Of a stretch of 29,443 bases of DNA, positions 1 to 11,900 are shown in pieces. The notes below the pieces were generated by a model that saw nothing but the letters and a program-made list of their open reading frames with translations, did not search any database and was not told where the DNA came from. Both the position numbers and the translations under genes were made by a program. Position 1 is the stretch's first letter. The number at the start of each line of letters is the position of its first letter. Source of the DNA: Clostridiales bacterium UBA1774 (lineage in GTDB: Bacteria; Bacillota; Clostridia; Oscillospirales; Oscillospiraceae); assembly GCA_002314635.1 (NCBI GenBank), contig DCGQ01000019.1, positions 2,057 to 31,499 on the forward strand, read 5' to 3'.

Positions 1-38
1 CCGGCTCATCGGGTTTATCCGGCTCATCCGGCTCCTGA
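1..38 (-). repeat. Asp-Glu-Pro linker repeat inside the giant protein gene
   Basis: The unit ccggctcatc recurs at 1-10 and 19-28, with a diverged copy directly after. It encodes a run of Glu-Pro-Asp-Glu-Pro-Asp-Lys-Pro type. Such acidic proline-rich linkers commonly separate a surface domain from a C-terminal anchoring or binding module in Gram-positive secreted proteins. How far it extends to the left cannot be seen. Confidence 0.6.
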
Positions 39-3000
39 CGGGTAAAGACCGCTTTCAGCGTCACATTGCCCTGCTCCGGCATGGCAAAGCTCACCGTCAG
101 TGCGGAAGGCTCCGGCAGTGTTACGCCCTCGGCGCTCCACCCTGAAAACAGATAATTCTCCTCCGGTACAGCCGTCACCTTCACCGTTTCACCGGGCAGA
201 TACCGTCCCGCACCGGTCACGGTGCCGCCTTCGGTGCTTTCGATCCGCACCAGACAGTCATCCGCCGTTTCACCGAACACCAGCGTACAGCGCATGAAAG
301 CGCCGTCGCTGATTTCCAGTGCGCCGGTCACGATACCCTGTGCATCGGCGCTCAGGCTCAGAATGCCATCATCGGTAACTGCGGCGCTGCCCGCCGCCGT
401 CTCAACCGACCAGCTCACATTGGGCAGGTTTTCCAGTGAGCACCGGGAACCGTCCTCCAGAACGCCCATCAGCTCCAGCTTTCGGACACTGGCGGTATTC
501 TGCTGCGGCAGTACGCCGTCCGAGTGGAACACCCCGTCTGCCAGGACGACAACGGAACGAACACCCGCTGTGCCGCCCCGGTAGATGGCCGCAGTACGGG
601 ACACCCGATTTCCTGCCTCGTCCGCAGCGGTGATCACCAGCTTACGGCTCAGTGCATCCGACTCCGGCAGCTTCACCAAAGCCGTCAGCACGCCGGTCAG
701 CATGTTATAGCTGCCGATGCTTTCCGCTTTTCCTTTGAGGACAGTTTTCCCGTCACAGGTCACGGTCAGTTCCGCGTCCCGGTCGGTCAGCGCTGTCAGG
801 GTGACTGTGCCGTCTTCCTCCGGCATTGTGCCGTTCAGCGGGGAAGAAACCACCAATCTGGGCGCGGTGGTGTCCACGGTAAACACATAGCGTTTCGTAC
901 AGGCGTCCCCCTCCGCGTCAACACATTCCAGTGTCAGCGTATGGTTGCCCTCCGTCAGCGCTTTCAGCGCCACTTGAATTGCAGAAGTGTTGGTATAAGT
1001 TCCGTAATTTGCATCGTTTTCTCCCGCTCCGTCCAGGCTCCAGCTTCCCGTTACGGTTTCGCTGCGGCTGTCGGACTGGGAGCGTTGGGCGGCAAAGGTC
1101 AGCGTCAGCGCAGAAGCCGTGTAAGCGTCCTGCGTGTAGCGGTTCCCCGTCGTACCCCGGGTTAATGTCACCGGTTTCAGGTCGGTTTTCATGGTAAACA
1201 CCGGCGTGGTCTGTGCCGCCAGCACCACGGTTCCGGACAGAACTTCACGGCCCCGCAGCAGAGCGTCCGTGCTGCCGTCCCCGTCACTGTCCACCTCCCG
1301 GTATGCCTGTACGCCCAGCGCGTAGGTTTTTCCGGCTTCCATTCCATAGGCACTGCCGTCAAACACATAGGAACCACCGACAAGCACCGCGATTTCACCG
1401 GCTCCGCGCTCCCGGGCAAAGTTCATAGAATCCTGCGTTTTGGTATAGCTCTGCTTTGCCGGGTCATATTCATACACATTCACCAGCACGCCGTCCGCAT
1501 TTCCGTCCACCTTGGCAGTCAGTCCAATTCGGCTGCTACCCATATTTTTCAGCTCGGACAGCGTCACCGCGCCGGGGGTCTTGTCGTTAAACACCGTCAC
1601 GGTACTGCTGCTGAACACCGCGTCATTCACCATGTCCTCGTCTGAATACACGCATTTGATATAATAGGTCCCGGCGGGCACCTGCTCCGGAATGATCAGC
1701 GTATCCCAGTCATCGCCATAGCTGCCGCTGCCCCGTTTCTTAGTCAGGGCAATGCCGCTTTCGGCCGGATCATCGGTCTCGGTCAGATAGAACCGATAGT
1801 TATCTCTGGAGCAATAAGCGAGGGCGCTGCCGGTCCATGTCACAGCCATGCTGTCTCCCGGCTGATAGCTGTCCTCATCGACGGAAACGCTGTCCACCCG
1901 GGTAATGTCGTACAGCGTATACAGTGCGGCTTCGCAGGGCGTGCTGCCGGTAGATACCTTCCAGACCCTGTCATGCTGTGCTTCCTCGGTCACGGTAAAG
2001 GCGAAGGTGGCCTTTCCGGTTTCCCCGTTCCATGTCACATTGGCATTGGCGGTCTCCGCATTTCCCGCACCGCCGTTGGCGGCAGCGTCATAGAAGCGAA
2101 GTCCGAAGCCGGTGCCGGACAGATCGGTCACGGTAAAGCCTGCCGCCAGCGTTTGTGCCGCTTCCAGAGAGGCCGCGTCATACACAAACTGCACGATCAC
2201 GTCCCCGCTGCCGTCAGTCACAAATTCGTGGCTTGTTCGTCCCACATTGGAGCGGAGATACGGTGCATACGGGTAGCTCATCAGCTGCATCCCGCTTTCC
2301 CCGCCGACATCCGCCGTCAGCACATTCTTCACATTGGTGCCTACCCGCAGATAGAGGGTATCATCCCGCTCCGCGTCATAGTACACTGGCACATCCTCAT
2401 AACCGAGCAGCTCCGGGAAGGTGGGATTCGTCTTGCTTCCCACGCCGAAGTCCACGTTTTTGCTGCCCCAATAATAGGTAATGCCCAGTGTGGTGCAGAC
2501 CACATCCGCTGCGCCCCAGATCTTCTCATTGTTCACGCCGAAGTCCACGGAGGCAAGGCTCATTCCGCCTACCACCGGGATATCACCGGGAATCTGCACC
2601 TTTGCCCGCAGGAACATTTCAAAGAGCCAGTCAGCGTAGTTCTTCCCCACAACGGCCACATAGCCGCTGCCGTTGATCAGGCCGTAGAACAGATTTGCCG
2701 AAAACGAACCCTTCAGGCTGAATCCAGGCCACCATTCCATGGCCAGCGCGATATGATCTACCGCGTCAATGGTTTTCAGAATCTTCAGGTCGTTTGCCAC
2801 CAGCGAAAAGCCGGTTCCTCCCAGACTGAGGGTGGCAGTTCCGTCCAGCACTTGCAGGATGGAGAAGGACAGGGTCATGATCAGCTTCAACGGCGGCACT
2901 TTCTGCACGCACATCACCGTGTCATACAGGTTGGAGAAGCCGCCACCGCCGCCGGTGATCCACACTACGCCGCATCCGTCAATGTTCACGCCGGGTTCAA

Positions 3001-5938
3001 AGCCGCCGAAATAGAAGTATATCTCATCGGGGATGGGGATATCGTGGTAGCTCTTGAAGGACAGCCGGAACTCAGTCTCAAACATTTTTGCGTCCATGCT
3101 GCCTGCAAAGCCGAAGCTCCAGTCCCCGATGGTGTTCACCTCCAGAATACCCTCCAGATCGCCCAGCTGCGCGGAGAAGTTCGCCAGACCCACCTGCACC
3201 TTGAAATGCACGCCGCAGAAGCCCTTACCACAGCCGAACATCACATCCGGCACCATGACAGAGGCGCTGAGGGTGGTTCTCTGGTCCTCGAATTTTTCCA
3301 GTCCCTGAGAGCTGAGCATCTTATCCCGGAAGCTGGTATTATCCAGAAATCCCCATATGCTGGCGGTCTGATTCAGATGGTAGGTGCTCCAATAATCCGT
3401 AAACTGCGTCCAGTAGGAGCTGCCCTGCGCCTTGGAGGAACGGGGGCCTGCAAAGCTCAGATCCAGATTGGCGGTAAAGGCCACCACATAGCCGGTAAAA
3501 CTCTGGGACGGCTTACCATAGTTCTCATAGACAGCGCCCATCTCGCCGAAGGCCAGATTGAACACCATACCGGCCAGCGTCTGTCCGATTCCGGCGGCAG
3601 CGGGCCACACAAGGGCGATGTTCTTATCATTGCTGCGCCCTTCGTTTTTCCTTTCGTTGCCGTCATAGGGTTGGAGGGAGATGGCCTCGCCCTGCTTGAA
3701 CTCGGTAAAGCAGGCCTTGCCGGACCAGACGGTGGTTCTTGCCACGCTGGTCAGCAGTTCTCCGTCAAACTCCACCCGGATCGCATCCTGATCCCGCTGG
3801 CTGTCCGATTTGGGACTGCCGTAGTAGTACACGGACATGGTACCGTTTTCAAAATCCAGGCAGTTATTCACCGTCACGCCGTTCTGCACCACGGTTTTCC
3901 GGGTGTCCGGATCCACGGATTTTTTGCTGACGGCGGTGATCTTTGTGGGCACTTCCACGGTTACGCCGTTCCGTTCCGCAGTGTAATGTTCCTCCACAGT
4001 GAACTCGCCCCGGAAGGTGAGCAGGATGGAATGGAACTGCACCTTGCCGCCCTTGGAATCGGTGGGGTCGCCGATTTCCCACTTTGCCTTCTGATAGGCC
4101 AGCAGCTCGGCTTCGCTGTTAAACAGCTTGAGCCGATAGGCAGGCTTTTTCTCGGTGCCCTTCCCCGGCACATCGAAGCGAACCACCGCCGCAATACCGT
4201 AGCAATCGTTTTTCAGTTCCGGGTCATCGGAGACGGAGAACATCAGGCAGGGTGCGCTCTGGGTCTGATAGGCCGCCTGCGCGACCCCGGCACTGACTGC
4301 GTCATCCGTCCACTCCAGCTTCAGTTCCCATGTGCCCTCCGACAGACAGATATCCGCTCCGATCACCACATCCATCACATCGTCCCGGAAGGTCACTGCC
4401 TGCCCATCCAGCAAAACCCTCTGCCGGGTGCTGCTGTTTTCCGCATAGAGATTCCATGCGGCGCGATCCTGCAGCATGGCGGAATTGGTCAGCGACACGG
4501 AAAGATGCCGCACGCCCTCGCTGTAAACGGCCTTGGGAGCCATGTCCACAAAGCCTACCCGGGGCAGGCTGCCGTCACTGGCCGGAAGCAGCACATAGAC
4601 GGTCTTACTGCCCAGCAGATTTTCCTGCGTCAGTTGTCCGTCGGTGTTCTCCGTGTTGTAGACGGACACGGTCAGCCGCTCATAAGAGGCATTTTCCACC
4701 GGTCTCGCCTGAAAATTCAAGGTCTTTGTGATCGCCTCGCCCACTGCCACATCCGAATAGGCAACGATCAGCGGGGTGACGGTCTCGTAATCATAGCCGC
4801 TAAGGGGCGTACCGTCCTCCGTTTCCAACGGACGCAGATTGCCGGTGCTGGTCACTGCAAGGGTCAGCGATTTCAGATCGGCCGCGTCGGTCTGCGCGTA
4901 GTTTTCAAAGGTCACGCCCAACTGCAAATTGGTCTTGCCGGGGCCGACGATTTGGAACCCGTCCTGTGCATCGTTGTAATCCAGACGGCTCCGGGCGGTC
5001 ACATTGACGGCCACCCGTTCCTCCGTGCTGATGCCGCTGTTGGAAAACACGCCGTAGAAGGTGGTCAGATCGGCGGAGGCATCAGGAGCAACGGTTCCCA
5101 GCTCGAAGTACAGCGCCATGGCGCTGTCTGCGGTCAGATATGCATTGATGGGGTCGGCGAAATCCAGCGTGGGATCCGGCGTAAAATCAAACAGCGCAGC
5201 CGCCAGATTGTTCCAGTGTCCTATCGCGATGCGATAGGGTGCCTTTCCCCCGCCGCTGGCGGCATAAGCCGCAACCCGCACATTCTCCAGCGCGTCGGCA
5301 GCGAAGATATTGCGAGGAAGCTCCGTATCGGCAGCGTCCAGCACCGTCTCTGTATGGCAGGTGACGTCGGCGATCTGATAATAGCCGTAATCCTGATTGC
5401 CCAGACAGGTATCGTACAGGATTCTGGTCTGCACCTGTACCGCCCGGGAGCCTGTATTCTCCGCCTTCACGGAAATGGAAACCATGCCATGCTCATTGGA
5501 GGAGGCATTCGCCAGCGAGAGGGACACCGTAAAGGTCAACGTTCCGGTGCCCCACACCGCCGTGATGGGGGTGTTTGCGCCGCCGGACTGGGTGACGCTG
5601 ACTCCCTTCCGGCTGGGGTCGCTAAGCCCGCCGTAAACGCCGCCGAAGATATAGTCCCGCTCCTGCTCTCCCTCCGAAACCCGGAAGGAGAGGAAGGAGG
5701 TATCGTAATTTCCGTTATGGTACAGCAGTCGTTTGTTGTTGTCGGATTTTTTCAGTTGGCTTCCTTCCACCGTACCCACGGTGAAGCCGCCGTTTTCCGT
5801 GGAAACCTCCGCTTCGATATAGCCGTTGGAGATGGTGTAAACCTTGGGTTCCTCCGCTGCCCTTGCCGGGGCGGGAAACAGACCCAGACACAGGGCCGCC
5901 GCCAGAAACAGGCTGAGCCAGCGTTTAACTTTCTTCAT
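1..5938 (-). CDS. Giant secreted multidomain protein (partial, C-terminus beyond window)
   Basis: The reading frame is open from the ATG at 5938 to the left edge (at least 1,979 residues) and has no stop in the window. The N-terminus is a Sec signal peptide (MKKVKRW, then a hydrophobic stretch and an A-R-A-A-E-E cleavage region). Residues about 30-310 form a beta-rich domain I cannot name. Around 850-1,150 is a Gly/aromatic-rich block with a C-G-K-G-F-C-G pair near 903 and W-I-T-G-G-G-G-G near 990. Around 1,350-1,580 are fibronectin/Ig-like strands with an acidic D-S-D-G-D-G loop near 1,550. Residues 1,687-1,783 look like an Ig-like domain opening with D-T-T-A-P. Residues 1,894-1,962 look like an InlB-type B-repeat (G-G-T-V-T-G, F-S-G-W), followed by a D-E-P-rich linker. 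The site AGGTG lies 6-7 bases before ATG and overlaps the stop of the upstream giant gene, which suggests translational coupling. Surface exposure is inferred; any anchor would lie beyond the window. Confidence 0.9.
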   Translation of the reverse strand, partial: MKKVKRWLSLFLAAALCLGLFPAPARAAEEPKVYTISNGYIEAEVSTENGGFTVGTVEGSQLKKSDNNKRLLYHNGNYDTSFLSFRVSEGEQERDYIFGGVYGGLSDPSRKGVSVTQSGGANTPITAVWGTGTLTFTVSLSLANASSNEHGMVSISVKAENTGSRAVQVQTRILYDTCLGNQDYGYYQIADVTCHTETVLDAADTELPRNIFAADALENVRVAAYAASGGGKAPYRIAIGHWNNLAAALFDFTPDPTLDFADPINAYLTADSAMALYFELGTVAPDASADLTTFYGVFSNSGISTEERVAVNVTARSRLDYNDAQDGFQIVGPGKTNLQLGVTFENYAQTDAADLKSLTLAVTSTGNLRPLETEDGTPLSGYDYETVTPLIVAYSDVAVGEAITKTLNFQARPVENASYERLTVSVYNTENTDGQLTQENLLGSKTVYVLLPASDGSLPRVGFVDMAPKAVYSEGVRHLSVSLTNSAMLQDRAAWNLYAENSSTRQRVLLDGQAVTFRDDVMDVVIGADICLSEGTWELKLEWTDDAVSAGVAQAAYQTQSAPCLMFSVSDDPELKNDCYGIAAVVRFDVPGKGTEKKPAYRLKLFNSEAELLAYQKAKWEIGDPTDSKGGKVQFHSILLTFRGEFTVEEHYTAERNGVTVEVPTKITAVSKKSVDPDTRKTVVQNGVTVNNCLDFENGTMSVYYYGSPKSDSQRDQDAIRVEFDGELLTSVARTTVWSGKACFTEFKQGEAISLQPYDGNERKNEGRSNDKNIALVWPAAAGIGQTLAGMVFNLAFGEMGAVYENYGKPSQSFTGYVVAFTANLDLSFAGPRSSKAQGSSYWTQFTDYWSTYHLNQTASIWGFLDNTSFRDKMLSSQGLEKFEDQRTTLSASVMVPDVMFGCGKGFCGVHFKVQVGLANFSAQLGDLEGILEVNTIGDWSFGFAGSMDAKMFETEFRLSFKSYHDIPIPDEIYFYFGGFEPGVNIDGCGVVWITGGGGGFSNLYDTVMCVQKVPPLKLIMTLSFSILQVLDGTATLSLGGTGFSLVANDLKILKTIDAVDHIALAMEWWPGFSLKGSFSANLFYGLINGSGYVAVVGKNYADWLFEMFLRAKVQIPGDIPVVGGMSLASVDFGVNNEKIWGAADVVCTTLGITYYWGSKNVDFGVGSKTNPTFPELLGYEDVPVYYDAERDDTLYLRVGTNVKNVLTADVGGESGMQLMSYPYAPYLRSNVGRTSHEFVTDGSGDVIVQFVYDAASLEAAQTLAAGFTVTDLSGTGFGLRFYDAAANGGAGNAETANANVTWNGETGKATFAFTVTEEAQHDRVWKVSTGSTPCEAALYTLYDITRVDSVSVDEDSYQPGDSMAVTWTGSALAYCSRDNYRFYLTETDDPAESGIALTKKRGSGSYGDDWDTLIIPEQVPAGTYYIKCVYSDEDMVNDAVFSSSTVTVFNDKTPGAVTLSELKNMGSSRIGLTAKVDGNADGVLVNVYEYDPAKQSYTKTQDSMNFARERGAGEIAVLVGGSYVFDGSAYGMEAGKTYALGVQAYREVDSDGDGSTDALLRGREVLSGTVVLAAQTTPVFTMKTDLKPVTLTRGTTGNRYTQDAYTASALTLTFAAQRSQSDSRSETVTGSWSLDGAGENDANYGTYTNTSAIQVALKALTEGNHTLTLECVDAEGDACTKRYVFTVDTTAPRLVVSSPLNGTMPEEDGTVTLTALTDRDAELTVTCDGKTVLKGKAESIGSYNMLTGVLTALVKLPESDALSRKLVITAADEAGNRVSRTAAIYRGGTAGVRSVVVLADGVFHSDGVLPQQNTASVRKLELMGVLEDGSRCSLENLPNVSWSVETAAGSAAVTDDGILSLSADAQGIVTGALEISDGAFMRCTLVFGETADDCLVRIESTEGGTVTGAGRYLPGETVKVTAVPEENYLFSGWSAEGVTLPEPSALTVSFAMPEQGNVTLKAVFTRQEPDEPDKPDEP

Positions 5939-5948
5939 GATCTGCACC

Positions 5949-8900
5949 TCACTTTTCTGCGAACAGGATGACCCGGAAGGTTCTGCGGGACTGGGTCACT
6001 ACATAGATCGTGTAATAGCCGGGATTCAGTCGGATGGTTCCGCCGCTCACCCGGTCGGCTCTGCTGCTGTCCTTCATCTGTCCCGCTGTCCGGATGCCGC
6101 TGCGGAGATAGATCGTGCACGGCTCCAGCTCCCCCGCTCCGATTTCACTGAGACCGGTGACGCGGATGCTGTGCTCACCTGCCGACAGGACTGCCAAGGA
6201 TTCCGGCTGGTACTCTCTGCCGTCCAGAACCAGACCGGGAGTATTCCGGTCATATACCCGTACCGTCCGGGTTGCGGTGGCACAGTTCCCTGCTTCATCC
6301 ATTGCGGTGCAGGTCACGGTATAGGTGCCCACCTGCTCCGGATTCAGGGTGCTCAGATCCCAGACCGGGTCAATGGACACGGCGGTTCCCTTCCACAGGT
6401 CTGCTGCGGCAGCACCCGCTTCCAGCAGCGCCCGTATCTCCGCCGGAGACGTATTTTGACGGACGGTAAGGGTGGAAAGGTTCACGGTCAGCACAGGCGG
6501 CGTGTTGTCGATATTGGTAATGGTCAGTGCCTTGGTGATCTGATTGCCTGCGCCGTCCACCGCCGTCAGCGTCAGCACCGTTTCCTCCGCAAAGCGCAGG
6601 GACAGCACATCCGTCTGCGGGTCTGCAACCGGGAATGTGCCCTCCACGCTGACCGTCTGCCCGTTTTCCGTGCGGGTGTATGTATATTCGATGGCACAGG
6701 CTTCGTCCGCCCGAACCGTCACCGTCTGCTCCCGGACCCGTGCGGAAGCGGCAAGCTCCTGCACGGTGGGACTGACGGTCAGCACAGGCGCAGCCGTATC
6801 AATCTCCCGCAGCGCCATGCTGTCGCCGTTTGCATCGGTCAGAAGATATTGGTCGGTTCTCCGCTCCCCGGTTCTGATGATGGTCTGGGAATACAGAGGG
6901 GGATAACCGCCTTCCGTATCACTGGGCAGGGGGATGGTCACGATGGTCTGGTTGCCCGCCGCATCCGTAAAACGGAAGGTATGGCTTCCCGTCGCGGACA
7001 GAACAGCGGTATAGGGATTTTCCTTTGTATAGGCTGTCCGGTTCGCGCCCGACGCTCCCGCGGCATAGACCGTGCGGTCATTTCCGCTGTCATCGGGGAA
7101 CATGGTCAGCCGGTAGGCGTAAGGCTCGGTGCAGCCGTCCCGGCAAAGCGCCTCTGCCCACACCTTCATCTCCGGCGAGGTCACATCTATCACGCCGCCG
7201 GGGATCCCCAGAAGCTGCACGGCGGTTTTTCCGTTGGGTGCAGTCACTGTAACCCTGACCCAGAAACCGTATTCGCAGCGATCCGGATAAAACAGCAGGC
7301 TCAGGTCGCTGATGCCCCGGGATTCATACACCTGATAGTAGTTATCCTCCCAGCGCCGGTCATCCGCCGCAGGCATGACATTCACCGGCGCATCCTTGCT
7401 GCCCTCAATGCACTCGATGCGGCAGTCGGCGATCTCTTTTGTGCAGGACAGCACCGCCGTCAGACTGCGGTTCACCGGCCCCGCCGGCATCTGCTCCGGA
7501 ATCAGCACCGTTTCCCCGGTCTCCGGATCCGTATCCGCAGCGCAGGGGCTCCAGATGACCTGCAGCTCCGGCACGCTGTCGTCAATCACATTCGTCTCCA
7601 CGGTAACGGGGCGGAGATTGCCGGCCAGATCCCGGAAGGTCAGGATTTTGCTGCCGTTTTCGGTCAGCGTATAGCGGAATACCAGCGGTTCCTCGGTAAA
7701 GCGGGCAACGCCCTCCGTCAGCGCCGTGATACGATCCCGAACCGGACTGCCGTCTCGCAGCGTGGTCTGTGTGATATCGTCCCCGCTGTCTATGGCGTCC
7801 GTAATCGTAATATACGCATCGACAGAATACAGGCCCTGCTCATAGCGCACCTGCGATGCCCGGGGCGCTGTGGTGTCAAACCCTGACAGCGGCAGCGGGA
7901 GCTTCATGGTAACGGCGTTGTCTGTTTCGCTGCCGGTTTCCGCCGCGGCATTGTCCACCACGGTGAGATAGATACAGTCCGCCTTGCAGGCTTCCGTCAG
8001 GGTGACACTGGTTCCGCTGACGGATACACCCGGAATCTCATCGCTCACCGCCGCAGCATAGCTGACCGTCTGCGGAGGTGTGAGGGTCGCGATGGTCTTA
8101 TAGGCACATTCCTCGGAGATGCTGAGACTCAGACGGATGGCACGGAAATACTCCGGCGCGTTCATTGCCTCCGCGATTTCCTCCGCGGCGGTTCCGGTGC
8201 TGAACTGGGATGCCAGCTTCCAGCCCTCCGCAGTATTCTCCAGAACGGCAACGCCGACCACCGGCGCATTCCGGTCTGTTGCCGGGGCGGTGGGTTCGGA
8301 CAGATGAATGCCGTAATCCGCCAGATTGACGGACAAATGGCCGATGTTGCCCAGCTGGTCCGCATAGGCAAAGGAGCAGGACTGTTCGCCGTCATATTTC
8401 AGAACCGCATAGGCACTGCTGCCCTCCAGCGGGTAGATCACCCGGTCAGTGCGGCAGGAAACGGTCACATTGCCGGAAACCGTCATATCTGTATAGCTGT
8501 CTACGCTGCGGTTGGGCAGCTCGGACGCGGCATAGCCGGTTCCCAGCTGGTGGAAATAGAAATACGGCTCCGCCTGCGGCGCTTCTTTAAAGATATTGTC
8601 CACATACACGGTGATGCTGTCCGGCCTATGAAGGAAATAACTTCCCAGATTGTAGTAAAGGGTAAAGGTATACGCGCCGTTCTCTGTGGCAGTGATCGTC
8701 ACCGACTTGTCAAATTGCTCTCCGTATTCCACATAGGGATAGCCGTTGTCGATATAATCCCGCTGGGGCGCGGTGACGGTGATCGTCACATCCCCGGTGG
8801 TAGGCTCGGTTTCCGAAACGGAAACGCTGACCTCATGCACCCGGTTATCCCCGCGTCTGGGGTTTTTATCGGAATAGAAGTAGTTGAACATCCCGTTGAA

Positions 8901-11900
8901 GGTATACGGAACGGTCTGCAGCATACCGAAGGCATCGTAAACCTCCATCTGTGCTTCCCCGTCGCCCGTCACCGGCAGCTCGCCGGTCTTTTCCTCCACC
9001 GCGTAGCCGGAGGGATTCAGGCATTTCCAGCTTTTTTTCACCGTTACCGGCTGGGTGAAAACGCAGGTCAGCTCATAATCCGTCCCCTCGACTGTGGCAA
9101 AATAGGGATAACCGTTGGTGTCCATCGTGGCTTCCAGTTCATACACCGCAGGTGCCTGATAGACCACGCTGCCTGAAACTGCAAACGGTTCCGTGCTGTG
9201 GCCGAAGCGATCCGCCACGGAAACGGTAAAGGCCGCGTCACAGACTTCCCCCGCCCAGGAGGGCACAATGCCCTTGATGGTGATAAACGCAATCGCGCCG
9301 TCGTCATTCTCGCTGCTGTAGCTCCGGTATTCTGCCTCCGCATAGAAAATGCCCAGTGTGGAGGGCGCGTTCGTCAGCTTCCAGACGGCAGCGCCTTTGT
9401 CGTTGCGATTCTCCCAGACAGAATAGCTGCCGGTCTCGTCCTTCACATTTCCGGAATACGCAATCGTCAGTCCGTTGGCCGCCGTGCGCTTTGCAAAGGT
9501 AAACCGGAAGTTCTCCCGCTCCGATACGCCCAGCACCGCTGCATATTCCTTTGAAGGCTGCACCGTCAGGGTCATTTCGCCGCATTCCTCAATCACGGAA
9601 TCCATCACGGCAAAGGTCATGGCCCATGTCCCGTCTCCCAGATCCGCAAGCGCCGGTGCGGACAGGGTGCTGTCGGTGCTGATGCTGCCTGCGCCCTCGG
9701 TTCCGTACACGGTGGGTGCGCCGTCGTCAAAGCGCAGACTCCCTCCCGTCAGCGGGAAGGCATATTTCGCGCCACTGTCGTAGCTGACAAACTGCTTGCT
9801 GATGTAATTGGTCTTTTCATTCCAGCAGGTGATAACATACAGGGGAGAATAGGCCTGCTCCCACACATAGGAGTAGGTTCCGTCCGGATTCAGCGTCATT
9901 TCATCATCCGGAATGTCCGCGTGCGTATCACCGATGCTCCACACGCCATCGGTTCGGGAAGCGGAATACTGTTTTCCGAAGATGTCGATATACACGTGCA
10001 GTCCATCGGTATCCGTTCCCTCTGCCGGGGTGAACACGGTACGAACCTGCGCCGTACAGCCCGGGGCCTCCTGCTGTCCGTCCCGGGTGCTGTAAATGGG
10101 ATCCTCCCGTTCGGAGGGGTCAACGGCCTGATCGGTAATGGCGCCGGTCACAGGGTCCGAAGCCGCATTCACATACAAAACCCGAGTCTCGGACTTCCTG
10201 CCGTTCAGATTGTAGAACTCCACGGTAAGGATATTCACCGTGCCGCGCACCACCGGCAGGCTTTCAAATTCGTCATAACCCTGTGCGTCCTTCCCCGCGT
10301 CCCCGATATACCGGCTCTCCAGTGCCTTCATTTCCGCGCCGGAATCCACCGGAATCAGGGTCATGGGAATGGTATCCCAGCTGTTATCCAGAGTGCTGCA
10401 CACCGCCCATTTGGTAATGGTCTCCCCGTCTGCGGTGTTTGTCACCTTTGCCCAGCGAATGCCCGCATAGTAATCCCTTCCGCTGCTGCGGGTTTTGACG
10501 AGCTGCTTCGTTTCATCCACCAGATACAGGTTCGTCTGGAAGCCTGCCGCGCCGGTATGCTCCCGGCTCGGCTGGGTCAGATTGACCGTGCGGGAGACGG
10601 GGATCGTCACCATGTCCGCAGCCTCCGCAGCACCACCCACGGTAAGGTGTGCGCTGCGGCTGATATCCGTTCTCCCCTCCAGCAGCTTGTCTGTATCCAG
10701 ATACTGATTGCAGCGGTTTCCGTTCTCGTCCTCCGTCAGGAACAGAGAATATCTGCTGAACCGGAAGCCGGAGCTGGGAGCCGAAGCATCCACCTGAATC
10801 CACAGCCGTTCCTGCGTATCATCGCGCTCAAATCCATAAACTCCGCTGCTGTTTTCGTAATAATAACCCTCCGGGCCGTTATCCGCGAAGCTTCTGCCGC
10901 TTTTCATCACTGCTTTCAGTCGGAAGGTGTAAACGCCGCTGCCGAACTCCGCCGAAACGGAGGCCGGGATCCGCACATCCTGTGAGGTCAGCGCCTCCAG
11001 ACTGACCGGGGCGGTTTTGGTGACAGACTGACCCAATTCATCGGTACCGCAGAATACCACTTCCAGCCGGGTCTTGGTATAGCCGTCATCGGCAAGGCTG
11101 AAATCGTATGCGTCCACGCCCCACTCCGGCATCAGCTTGTCACCCAGCGTCAGATGCAGTGTCAGCTCGTTCAGGCCGCTCAGCAGCGTGTCTCCCGTCT
11201 CCAGAGCCTGATAGCCGTCCAAAGTCAGATACTTATCGCTGGTATTCCGATACCGGGTCAGTCCGTCGCTTTCCGTCACGGTCAGCGTGGACTGCACCTG
11301 ATCTGCCGGGTCTGCGGCCTTCCCACCGTCGCCGCCGGTGAATACCGTCCGGCGTTCCGTGGTGTACAGAGCTTTTTCACCGATCAGAGTGATGCCGGTT
11401 TCCGTATTTCCGTTAAAGGAGCCGGTATAAGTGTCCTGCTCCGCAGTATATTTCTTGCCCGCAAACAGCAGCACTTCCATCTCGCCGCAGTAGCTCTCAT
11501 CCTTCAGGCTCTTTCGCCATGCGCTGAGCTGCTGAGCAGATGCGGTGCAGTCCGTCAGGCTGACGGTGTTTTCGTTCTGTGTCATGATAACCGCACGATG
11601 CTCCGCAGTCTGTTCCAGCAGATTCCCGTTGGATTCCCGATAGATGACGAACCAGACCTTTTCCCCGGCAAGGGTCATGTCCGCAGTCCGGTACAGGGAC
11701 AGAACCGCATCGTCAGCGCCCAGGGAGGTCAGCTCCACAGCCGGGTCCTTCGTCACTCCATCGGTGCTGTTCACTGCATAGTCGGCGCAGGACAGGTCAT
11801 AGGTATAGGTGCCGAGGCAAATCGCACCGGAGGAATTGCCGTATACATCCACGGCTCTGACCCACAGCTTCTTTTCCGCCCGGGTCTTGGCGGCCACCGC

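Noticed and set aside
1973..5971. Very long open frame on the plus strand across the second giant gene (over 1,300 codons)
   Set aside because: It is in the same codon register as the minus-strand gene and stays open because that gene avoids the Leu/Ser codons TTA, CTA and TCA. It lacks a ribosome-binding site, and its His/Gly/Arg-rich product has no domain logic.
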